A DNA stretch of 64,000 nt, taken from the NCBI GenBank assembly GCA_037176845.1, contig JAYKXP010000002.1:496001-560000 (forward strand), given 5' to 3'. Below are positions 45,194 to 54,586 of this stretch, piece after piece (position 1 is the first letter of the stretch; every line of letters begins with the position of its first letter). This DNA comes from Paramarasmius palmivorus (lineage: Eukaryota > Basidiomycota > Agaricomycetes > Agaricales > Marasmiaceae). The notes under the pieces are model-generated. The model made no database searches. It worked only from the letters and a program-made list of their open reading frames with translations, and had not been told where the DNA came from. The position numbers and the translations under genes are program-made.

Positions 45194-46696
45194 ATGGCCA
45201 AAACGGTGCAAACCCGGAATCCTGACTTCCTAAAGGTGAACACCGTTTGCACTAGACGTCAGCAAGCGTGGCCGATAGCCCCCATCCTCCGACTCCCGAA
45301 CGAACTATCTCTCGAGATCTTCTTGTACGCGGTATTTGGCGCAACAACCTCCAAAGAAGGCCCTTCCTGCGCAGAACACGATCACTTACCCTTTAATCAC
45401 CGCTCCCCTCATAATACCCCATTAATCCACACTACTAGAGAGGCTCTCAAGGATCTCGCGCGCGTTTGCCTTGGCTGGCATAATCTGATCCTCTCGGCAC
45501 CTTATTTGAGGTCATTCGTCTCATTCGATGTCTATGAAGGCGAGAACATTGACGCGCTCCGGGTTTTGTTGGAGCGCGCAGCAGAAAGACCTTTTAACAT
45601 TGAGTTGACGGACTTAAAATGCGTAAATTATCCCGACAGTGACCCCTTTGAAGCCTGGGAAGCCTACGATACCTTCCTGGAGACGAGTCGTATGTGGAAG
45701 TCCCTTCGGTTCGCTCTTATCGGGCAGTCCTTCATGTTCAACGAACCGCCTAAGGGCGCCGATCCATCATTTCCCCTCCTCGAATCACTAGTCGTTGATC
45801 GCCTAGTGCGTCCAGGCAATGTACTACCTTATGACGACACATCGCATTGGTTCTTTGGTGCCCTCCGGGATGCCAAGCGATTGACGACAATCCAAATCCA
45901 GGATCCCTTCCTCCTCGATATCGTCTCATGTCACCAGCTCACATCGCTGGAAATCCACGTCCTTAATTGCACTTTCGAGAGAATCGTGCAAATTTTGCAG
46001 ACGTGTCAAAACCTCGACCGTCTCGTACTAAATTCCTGGACTGCGCAATCGAACAACGAGCCACAGATCGAAGTGCTCAGACATGAAAGGCTCCATCACC
46101 TCTCTATCTCTGTGCGGGGAAAAATACACGAAAGCATCACATCCCTATTCGATTCCCTTATATTACCATCTCTCACAGAGCTCCAGGTCATGTACGAGCC
46201 CCGAGAGCTCGAACAGTCTTATTCCTCTCATGCGCTTATTGGGATGCTGCAGAGGTCTGCGTGCATCCTAAAAGCGTTGACGGCGTACGTGAATGTAGTA
46301 TCCATGCTCGAGACATTTGTATCAGACCTGCTGCCAGGGATACCAAGTGTCTCTTACCTGGATGTTACGTTCGTCTCGGAAGACCGTGACGAAGATCTAG
46401 AGTACGCTGTTGTCCGGCTTTTATGGAGTCTCGCAGTTCGGCGCTCAAACCGGTCTCCTTCTTCACCTGTCAAGGCGGTGTTGCTCCCGCAGCTGCTAGA
46501 CATCAGGATACGACACTCCAGTACATGCACAGACGTTGTGACGGCCACAGATGGTGGCTTGGAGCACCTCGCATCCTCGAGAAGCTGGGATAACCTTGTC
46601 GCCCTCGGCTGTCATGGAAATGTTCTACCTCTAGTCACGACTAGCCAAGTTATTTGGAGGCCTCCGAAAATTTGTCCCCGGTGCCAACTTCCATAG
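45194..46696 (+). CDS. F-box protein, LPNELSLEIF type (tandem copy 1)
   Basis: Intronless, 500 residues. The frame opens at 45047, but the start is placed at the ATG at 45194 because the paralogue at 47186 begins with the same MAKT-[VI]-QTR. The F-box follows at about residues 29-75 (APILRLPNELSLEIFLYAV, then RVCLGWHNLILSAPYL). The rest is a Leu-rich tail with blocks shared with the paralogue: LTSLEIHVL, LRHLSISV-like, and SLFDSLILPSLTELQVMYEP. It is presumed to be an SCF substrate adaptor, target unknown. It differs from the CxxC-type array: there is no Cys knuckle or coiled coil before the F-box. It sits between NLR copies 1 and 2. Confidence 0.82.
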   Translation: MAKTVQTRNPDFLKVNTVCTRRQQAWPIAPILRLPNELSLEIFLYAVFGATTSKEGPSCAEHDHLPFNHRSPHNTPLIHTTREALKDLARVCLGWHNLILSAPYLRSFVSFDVYEGENIDALRVLLERAAERPFNIELTDLKCVNYPDSDPFEAWEAYDTFLETSRMWKSLRFALIGQSFMFNEPPKGADPSFPLLESLVVDRLVRPGNVLPYDDTSHWFFGALRDAKRLTTIQIQDPFLLDIVSCHQLTSLEIHVLNCTFERIVQILQTCQNLDRLVLNSWTAQSNNEPQIEVLRHERLHHLSISVRGKIHESITSLFDSLILPSLTELQVMYEPRELEQSYSSHALIGMLQRSACILKALTAYVNVVSMLETFVSDLLPGIPSVSYLDVTFVSEDRDEDLEYAVVRLLWSLAVRRSNRSPSSPVKAVLLPQLLDIRIRHSSTCTDVVTATDGGLEHLASSRSWDNLVALGCHGNVLPLVTTSQVIWRPPKICPRCQLP

Positions 46697-46862
46697 GTAT
46701 TAGAATGCAGCTCAATGCATGGACAGTCAATGGGAAATTTATGTATTTGTTCTACATGTTACCGCGTGTATATAGGAAAAAGAATCTGTACAAGTAACCG
46801 TAATCCATCTGAAGAGATTGAAATTTTGAAATCTCGCCAACCCAGTAGTAATCGCTCAGAGT
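46697..46862. other. 3' flank of F-box tandem copy 1
   Basis: No open frame of note up to the retroposed insert that starts at 46863. Confidence 0.5.
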
Positions 46863-46992
46863 AAGCTGGGCGCTACCATATTCGCAGAGGGGTTCCTCTG
46901 CAAAACAGCGGGCTCGAAAGAGACGATCGATGTCGTCGGTGAATAGAGCCAGACCAAACGCTCCGCCAAAAAAAAAAAAAGCTGGGCGCTAC
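46863..46992 (+). mobile_element. Short retroposed insert with poly(A) tail and target-site duplication
   Basis: The sequence AAGCTGGGCGCTAC occurs at 46863-46876 and again at 46979-46992. Between the copies lie about 90 bases followed by a run of 13 A (46968-46980). A direct repeat on both sides and a 3' poly(A) are the marks of target-primed reverse transcription by a LINE-type enzyme. The insert contains a perfect 6-bp hairpin (CAGAGG..CCTCTG) near its 5' end. I could not identify the source RNA; it could be a SINE, a processed small RNA, or the 3' end of an mRNA. Confidence 0.65.
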
Positions 46993-47185
46993 GTTCAATA
47001 GTCGACAGACAACCGGCAGGCACCGGCCGCTAGATCCCCGGTCACACTCAACGACAACGTTTTCTACTTTCTTTGACACTCAAAGTCAGTTTATGTATAG
47101 CCATTCCCTGTACGTGCTCGCCAAAACTCCTTGAACGGATCTGCTAAAAATATCACTAGAAACTGGATCCTATTTGAGGAATAAA
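46993..47185. other. Promoter side of F-box tandem copy 2
   Basis: About 190 bp between the retroposed insert and the ATG at 47186, so the insert lies within the likely promoter region of this gene. Confidence 0.5.
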
Positions 47186-48694
47186 ATGGCCAAAACAATT
47201 CAAACAAGGATGGACCACTATTTTGTGAACACGACGACTGGAAGCATCAGCCCAGTTGTACGTCGGCAAACCTATCCACTGCCGCCAATTCTCAGGATAC
47301 CAAACGAACTAGCGATGGAAATATTCTTATACGCCGCACTCGGCGTGGCGATCCCCAACACAGACACCCTTCACATTCACAATCCACCATCCATCGACTC
47401 CACCAGGCAAATCATCCATCAGCTCTCCCTCGTTTGTCACCGTTGGCGGAACCTAATCCTCGCGACACCCTATTTATGGTCCTTCATATCATTCAACGTC
47501 GGCTACGGCGATAACACCCGCATTCTCCAACTCTCACTGAACCGTGCATCTGAGCGTTCGCTTAATGTCGAAATCACAGACTCGACGAGCACAATATATG
47601 GCGAGAGCGACCTGTCTGAAAGGAGTCTTGATGCTTATCGTGTCCTTTTGGAGACCTGTACAAGGTGGAAGTCGCTTCGGTTCTCTATTCTATCACCATC
47701 CGATATTCTCAACAACGCGCCAGAGGGTATCAAACCGCAATTTCCTCTCCTCGAATCGCTCAGTTTTGATTCCATGGTTGATTTGGACCGTATCACGTTC
47801 CCCAAAGACGATGAGCATTGGCTTCTCAGTGCCCTGCTTGACGCTCCTCGATTAACGAGACTCGTAATCATCAATCCCCGCCTGCTCAACGCAGTTCCAT
47901 GTCACCAGCTCACATCTCTGGAGATCCACCGTCTCTGTGGTACTTCCGAGCGAGTGCTACAGATTTTGCAGGCATGCCAAGGGCTCAGATATCTGACCCT
48001 CAACTCCTGGTTTGCGCAGTCTGGGAGCCTGCCACGAGCCCAAGAGTTAAAGCACGGCAACCTACGCCATCTCTCCATCTCCATGCGCGGGGCGGTACAT
48101 ATCGGTACAGTCTCCCTGTTCGACTCCCTCGTTTTGCCGTCCCTCGTGGTCCTTCGTGTCGTTTATGAACCCCGAGAGCTCAATCTTTTCTGGCCTCCGC
48201 AAACGCTTATTCGGTTGATCAAACGCTCTTCATGCATACTGCAGACATTGGCATTATATGTCAACGTGACGTGCATGCTGAACGCGTTTATGGAAGCGCT
48301 CCTTCCAGAGATCCCGACGTTGTTGTATTTGGACATTACTTTTATTGCGGAAGATCGTCATGACGAACTAGAGCGCGCTATTGTTGGGCTTTTGTGGCAG
48401 CTTGCTGTTCGGCCTTCGAAGCGGTCATCTCCTTCGCGTGTCGCGCCGTTGTTGCTGCCGAAGCTACTCGAAATAAGGATTCAACACTCTTGCAATAGAT
48501 GGGGTGTCATAACGGCCACCAAAGACGGACTGAAGCACCTGGCAAGATCGAGGAACCGGGCTAACATTGTTGCCCTTGAATGCCTTGGAGACGTTTTGCC
48601 TCTGGTCTCCGCCAGTCATACTGTTTGGGGACCCCCGAGAGCGGATTATATCAAACGAGATCTTGTATTGAACATGATAAGTGATAGTGGATAG
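47186..48694 (+). CDS. F-box protein, LPNELSLEIF type (tandem copy 2)
   Basis: Intronless, 502 residues from the ATG at 47186 (MAKTIQTR); the frame continues four codons upstream to a TTG, which is not a plausible start. The F-box is PPILRIPNELAMEIFLYAAL, then SLVCHRWRNLILATPYLW. The tail is colinear with copy 1 (SLFDSLVLPSLVVLRVVYEP and the LLPEIPTLLYLDITFIAEDR block), with about half of the residues shared. It ends with a different C-terminus, ..YIKRDLVLNMISDSG. No lesions are seen. It is presumed to be an SCF adaptor of unknown target. Confidence 0.83.
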   Translation: MAKTIQTRMDHYFVNTTTGSISPVVRRQTYPLPPILRIPNELAMEIFLYAALGVAIPNTDTLHIHNPPSIDSTRQIIHQLSLVCHRWRNLILATPYLWSFISFNVGYGDNTRILQLSLNRASERSLNVEITDSTSTIYGESDLSERSLDAYRVLLETCTRWKSLRFSILSPSDILNNAPEGIKPQFPLLESLSFDSMVDLDRITFPKDDEHWLLSALLDAPRLTRLVIINPRLLNAVPCHQLTSLEIHRLCGTSERVLQILQACQGLRYLTLNSWFAQSGSLPRAQELKHGNLRHLSISMRGAVHIGTVSLFDSLVLPSLVVLRVVYEPRELNLFWPPQTLIRLIKRSSCILQTLALYVNVTCMLNAFMEALLPEIPTLLYLDITFIAEDRHDELERAIVGLLWQLAVRPSKRSSPSRVAPLLLPKLLEIRIQHSCNRWGVITATKDGLKHLARSRNRANIVALECLGDVLPLVSASHTVWGPPRADYIKRDLVLNMISDSG

Positions 48695-49013
48695 ATGTAT
48701 TATGGAACGGACTATTTGAACGATGTAACAGTACAGGGAAATCATGTATGTACTACTTACTCTAATTGTGGTGTGTTTATGGTTCGTCTGTAGTGTAATG
48801 GATCTGTAGATGTAGTACGAGTAGTATACAACCGATATGCAGCACAGCAGGTTGAGAGCGACCTAGTGGGGGTATATCCAGAGGGAAGAGGGCCATGCAG
48901 AGAACCTGCAGAGAACATACGGAGCTCTGACAGTGAGTATGGTACTTCAGCAATGTGCGGAGTTTAAATATTTATTCGACTTGGCATCACATGATAGACT
49001 TTTTCCCTCACTC
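48695..49013. other. Intergenic, left flank of the tandem element
   Basis: No gene seen. The last bases (about 48998-49013) resemble the right end of the 721-bp unit and may be a worn remnant of another copy. Confidence 0.45.
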
Positions 49014-49734
49014 GAAGTAGAGCTTCGATTAGCGAAAAAGACCCGATGTCACAGTGTGACCGAGGACCAAACAACGGCTGCCGAAAGAGGCCGCTGACAA
49101 AGTAACAAGCCCGCGGCAGGTGTGATCTTGCAAGAACAAGGGCAGGAATTGGGGAAACGAAGAAATTGCAGCGAGTAGATAGGCCAGAGAGACAGTGTGT
49201 TCTGTGTAGGATATAGGCTACGGTACGCGCGGGAGCGCCGGAAAAAATGGTAGATACATCGCGACTTTTTTGGCTCTCGGCAACCCCGGTGAGCTCATAT
49301 GCCATAACTCATGCACCCATTGACAACGATTAGCGAAGGGACCCCTCCGAAAATGACGAGACGGTCTTTTTATTCATCAAAACGGTCTTTTATGCGCTTC
49401 TGAGGTGTCGGAAACCCTTCCAATGAGGGAAAAAGACCGCAAAAGACCCGGATGTTCACTCCGGCTGTTCATCTCTACTGCCGAGTCAAAATCCTTCCAA
49501 TATCTAATGAGTAAATCATTAAAACTATCATTTTGAATCATTAACTAGAGCACAGTATTTATGAACAGTTGTATGAGAGATTTTGATAGGGCATAACACC
49601 CATAACAGGGAAAGAAACTGCCGGTAATGTTTGTCCAGCCAAACATGACCACCAAAAGACCGCATCACCGACGCCTGCCTAATTAAGCGAGGAAACCGTG
49701 ACGTGAGCGTGACGATCGGGTCTTTCTCCGGATA
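49014..49734. mobile_element. 721-bp TIR-type non-autonomous element, tandem copy 1
   Basis: First of two head-to-tail units that look identical over 721 bp. Inverted repeats lie near both ends: GAAAAAGACCCGATGTCAC at 49034-49052 matches the reverse complement of 49709-49729 with one mismatch and one extra base. The 7-mer AAAGACC occurs seven times in either direction (49037, 49363, 49384, 49432, 49442, 49655, 49719), a clustering typical of transposase-binding subterminal repeats. GAAGT is found at the left edge, at the junction and after the right end, as a 5-bp target duplication might be. There is no transposase. Confidence 0.68.
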
Positions 49735-50455
49735 GAAGTAGAGCTTCGATTAGCGAAAAAGACCCGATGTCACAGTGTGACCGAGGACCAAACAACGGCT
49801 GCCGAAAGAGGCCGCTGACAAAGTAACAAGCCCGCGGCAGGTGTGATCTTGCAAGAACAAGGGCAGGAATTGGGGAAACGAAGAAATTGCAGCGAGTAGA
49901 TAGGCCAGAGAGACAGTGTGTTCTGTGTAGGATATAGGCTACGGTACGCGCGGGAGCGCCGGAAAAAATGGTAGATACATCGCGACTTTTTTGGCTCTCG
50001 GCAACCCCGGTGAGCTCATATGCCATAACTCATGCACCCATTGACAACGATTAGCGAAGGGACCCCTCCGAAAATGACGAGACGGTCTTTTTATTCATCA
50101 AAACGGTCTTTTATGCGCTTCTGAGGTGTCGGAAACCCTTCCAATGAGGGAAAAAGACCGCAAAAGACCCGGATGTTCACTCCGGCTGTTCATCTCTACT
50201 GCCGAGTCAAAATCCTTCCAATATCTAATGAGTAAATCATTAAAACTATCATTTTGAATCATTAACTAGAGCACAGTATTTATGAACAGTTGTATGAGAG
50301 ATTTTGATAGGGCATAACACCCATAACAGGGAAAGAAACTGCCGGTAATGTTTGTCCAGCCAAACATGACCACCAAAAGACCGCATCACCGACGCCTGCC
50401 TAATTAAGCGAGGAAACCGTGACGTGAGCGTGACGATCGGGTCTTTCTCCGGATA
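49735..50455. mobile_element. 721-bp TIR-type non-autonomous element, tandem copy 2
   Basis: An apparently perfect repeat of 49014-49734 in the same orientation; the shared sequence ends with GAAGT at 50456-50460. Identity over the whole unit means either a very recent duplication (unequal crossing-over or re-insertion) or an assembly duplication. The open frame seen in both copies (minus strand, beginning MAYELTGVAE) runs into different flanks and has no known domain; I do not treat it as a gene. Confidence 0.68.
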
Positions 50456-50870
50456 GAAGTTGACTGTCGCTCGCTATCACAGCCCAGAACCCTACAATAT
50501 ACCGTCACGCTCAAAATTGTGTTCTCGGTCCTCAGAGCATAAATTATTGGCTTATGATGGTAAGTGCTCAGACTATCCTCGAGTGCCATAAAAATTAAAT
50601 ACTCACTTAGATTCCGAAGAAACATACGCATAGGCGACATTCTTCGAGTCGTTGCATCACACTGCTGCTGGTGCGACCTTGGACGCGTCGTCCTCTGCCA
50701 ACCTGCCAACTAAACCTCTCGGGCAACAAATGTTTTGGCAAGAAGGCTACCGTAATTTGACCCAGGCTCCATAGGCGCCACATCACACATTGCCGCCCAG
50801 AAGAGGCTGGGTGACAGGCTGAACCTTCCCACACCCAACCACCTCCCATCTTCGCTCGAGATCCGTGGTA
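50456..50870. other. Intergenic, promoter side of NLR copy 2
   Basis: About 415 bp with no gene seen. Confidence 0.55.
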
Positions 50871-53310
50871 ATGGCTTTTACTGGCTCGCGGAACATCAAC
50901 GTTCAAGGAGGTGCTCGCAACGAAATCCACGGTGATCAGATCAACATAAACGACTCCAACAATGTCGGCGAGTGTAGCATCTCATCTATATCGAACACCA
51001 GGCCTCATATTACATTATAGACCCCACTCTACGTTTTCTTGCCGATCATGCTGCTATGAATGCCACTCGTTACGCAGAAGCACGATATCCCCTGCCAGGT
51101 TGTCATCCTGATACTAGGGTTACCGTTCTGAAGCAGTTGGCTCAATGGATCAAGGCAAATGGTGGTGACAAGGAGAGTCGGGAGGATGCGGAAGATGGAG
51201 AGCATGAACACGAGGAGATGACTAGAACGGGAGTGTACTGGCTTCACGGTCCCGCTGGCGTAGGAAAGTCAGCGATTGCTCAAAAGGTGTCGGAGGATCA
51301 CGATAATCGGGTCTTTGGAGCATTCTTTTTTTCGCGGAATGATTCTACCTGCGATAAACTGGATCGTTTTGTCGCTACCATAGCGTACCAGTGCTGCACG
51401 TCGAAATATCTCAAAGACACTGTCGGCCCTTTGATCATCGAGGCCATACGCTCCGAGCCCACGATATTCACCACTACATCCGAGAATCAGTTCGAGAAGC
51501 TGATCTTGGAGCCACTTTCGAAGGTCGAAGGAGGCGCATTTCCCAATCTTATTGTCATCGATGGACTGGACGAATGTCAAGACTTTCCATCTCAAGGGAT
51601 AGGAACCTTGCACGCAATTCCCTCGCAAGCCAGACTCTTGCGGATTGTGGAGAACGCCATCACCTACTCTACCCCAAATCCCTTCATCTTTCTCCTTTGC
51701 AGTCGTCCAGAGCCCCAGATCCTCAATGGAATCAACAGAGCATGCTTCGTGTCATGTCTCAAACGCATTCCCATATCATACGAAACTATCAAGCATTGGG
51801 ACAACTTTCCTAATACTCTCCGTTACCGGCCAACCGAGGTGGCGGAACATTTCTCAGAATCCGACCGCGATATCCAACGGTATTTCTTGCAGGAGTTTAC
51901 ACGCCTTCGGGTGGAACATCCTGCTCTACAGAATGAGGATGCATGGCCGAGTACACCCGATATCCTAACTCTCGTTTGGAAGGCTAGCGGACAGTTCATT
52001 TTTGCCGTTACTGTCATCAGGTACATCGATAGACTTGATGAGCTACCGCAGGATCGTCTTCGCACGATTCTCGACATGGAGGTGGGGGATGTTTCAGACT
52101 CTCCCTATGGTACCTTGGATTTGCTGTACTGGCAGATTCTTTCAGCATGCCGGAATTGGGACAGAGTCTACCCGATTCTCCGACTCTTGGTTACATCACA
52201 CTTGCGCAGTCCCAGTAACGTTGACAGGGCGAACTGGCGATCACCTTCAATGACAGGGAAACTATTGGGTCTCAAACCGGGTGAAGTCAAGACGCTATTG
52301 TCACGGCTGCACTCGGTGATACACGTACCTGAAGACGATCACTCCGACATTCATATCCATCATGCCTCTTTCACAGATTTCCTGCTAAACAGAGCCCGTT
52401 CCGGAGTGTATTATATTCCTCAACTTCCGATGGCAGAGTACTGCGACCTCGTAGCCATCTTCCTCCTCCGAACACTCTTCACCTTCACATCGACCTATCC
52501 CTCATATCGCTCATTCCACCAACCTTTCCATATTGTATACTCATTGTGGAAGTGTAACGCCGTCCAACAGTCGGATCTGGAGCATAAAGTCGTCATATTT
52601 GTGAGGCTATATCTCGTGAGGGTTGAGCTACCGAGTTCCGACTTGCTAGCTGAATTGGACGCGTTGGATCCTTACCTTCTTTCTACGTTGATTGCGACCG
52701 TGGATGGCGGACTGGCATTGTCTCCTGGTTGGCTGCAGTGTCTCACGTGGGCGAAGGTTCGTGGTTGGTTACTGATATCTACTCTCATGTATGCTAACAT
52801 ATTGACCAGTCTCTCAGGGAACGTAAACCTCAAAGATTCATTGAAAGAATGGAATCCTTCCTGCAGAATCTTCATGTTGGTTTCCGCCAGTCGCAGGGGC
52901 CAGATCTGATCACATTCATTAGAGGCCTCTATGCCACGCTCTTTCGGACGAAGACACTGGAACTACCGCTTGACCTACTGGTGGTTCCTGCCGCGTTCCG
53001 GTTTCCAGGGGATTGGATAGTGGTTTGCCTCAAGGAAATGGATCGTGCATGGATAGAGTCTATGTGCGATGGCCTTTGCATTTCGGACAGAAGGCTACTC
53101 ACTTCCGATGTCCTGCACGATACGTCACATACTATTCATTGCAGCCTCTTTACGGTATGTTTTCCATACGTTTCTCCAATGCGAAATGATATTCATCAAC
53201 GCGATAAACTACAGACAGAAGAAGTAGCCAGGTTGAAAGCGATATTTGTACAAAGAGGAGACTGGCGTGACGACTGGGTTCCTTGTTCAAAGATCTTTCT
53301 GGATGATTAG
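50871..53310 (+). CDS. NLR-like STAND protein with NACHT NTPase (copy 2)
   Basis: Four exons (50871-50967, 51021-52756, 52810-53154, 53215-53310) give 757 residues. The leader motif is NVQGGARNEIHGDQIN. The first intron starts with GC (GCGAGT) at exactly the place where copies 1 and 3 have GTGAGT; no GT donor nearby keeps the frame into DPTLRFLADHAAMNAT. The NACHT core has GPAGVGKSA (Lys115), FFFSRND, LIVIDGLDEC, LLCSRPEPQI and HHASFTDFLLNRARS. Compared with copies 1 and 3 there is an acidic insert before Walker A (..EDAEDGEHEHEE..) and one of about 10 residues after Walker B. The C-terminus is as in copy 1 (SFLQNLHVGF, FPGDWIVVCL). Intron 2 is required to reach SLRERKPQRFIERMESF; reading through it gives a false end at 52909. 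Confidence 0.88.
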
Positions 53311-54586
53311 GGTTATCCATATATCGACAATTACACCGCACCCCTCTAATATTCCGCCCGCTGAACCTATCCCTGCCACAGGATCAACTGTTTCTCCGCC
53401 AACGTCCGTCAAAGCTTCCGAAACTTTAGTAAAGGCTTGCATGGTGCTATGGTTCATATATAGGATGCTCGGAGCAGATTCAATGGGATGCAATCACTAC
53501 ACCAGGCGCATCGCATCGAATACAATTGTGGGCTCGTCAGACGGCACTCAAACAAGTATTCGGGCCTTTAAAGAATTAGACTAGAGCCATTACCTAGAGA
53601 TACGTACGACAGAGTGCACCTAATACAATATGTATCGTTCCTGCACTGCAGTCTCATTTCCTTGAGCTCATTTCAGTCCCGCCGTCGTTACTCTCATGCG
53701 GCACTTGTAAAAAGCAATAGAAAGCCTTTAGTAGGCCCCAATCTTTCGACAAAATACTGGTAGATAACATGTCCCGCCTTTGGTATGATTAGAGACGAAT
53801 GGTTGTTCTTCGAGCGATATTTTCTTTTGATGTGTGATCTTGCCTTGAGGCCTGAGGGGCCGGGCGCTAAATTTATTGACCTTGCCGTTCTCCTCCACCA
53901 TCTCGCAGTGACCAGGTTCTCAAGATCTCACCCTGGAATGTCATGATTTCTTTGACATTTCTTAGTACCTCGGTATCCCACGCTAACACCCAGAACTAGA
54001 ATGCTAGAAAGCCGGTTGGGTTTCTGGTATGGCGAGAATTTCCAACTCATCTTTTTTTCTCTGACTCGAGAGATATCGCAGCGTACCAGACTGGTGAACG
54101 TAAAACACACACACGAAAACGCTTCAGGCACGCTAGGGGTTCGTTGGTGATGACCACTTGTCCACCAGCCAATTCAACAGCCTCGTCTCCAGGCGCTAAA
54201 GAGCTCAGATGCTACCCTTCAAGATTTTGTATGTCGGACATTATCCACTCAAATCTCCATGTTTATGGTATGTTCCTAATTGAATGTTTCTCCTAATTAA
54301 CCTTAATTTCTTCCAGTTTAGATGTGCATCTGAGCTCTTGCACTCCCTATATCAACGTCAAACTCGTTCCTCGTGTCAACCGAAGCGCCTGTCAGGATGT
54401 GCGAAATACAGCATAGAGGACGTGTGACTTTTGCGAGCCAGAACCTTGTTCTGTTTCCAAACCTCTCTTGTCTCCCCCATTTTCACCACTTTCCCTCGAT
54501 CATCGCTGGTCATCCCTTCGTCCCCCACCGAACGGTCATCGATCCATCCTTTCCTGTTCAACACACGGAGCCGCCTGTCGTTTGCC
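53311..54586. other. Intergenic region between NLR copies 2 and 3
   Basis: About 1.3 kb. Short frames at 53246-53584 and 54373-54697 overlap gene ends and show no domain. No gene seen. Confidence 0.5.

Noticed and set aside
48964..50026. Two near-identical minus-strand frames (113 and 115 residues)
   Set aside because: They are the same sequence within the two 721-bp units, run into unrelated flanks and have no domain; explained by the tandem duplication.
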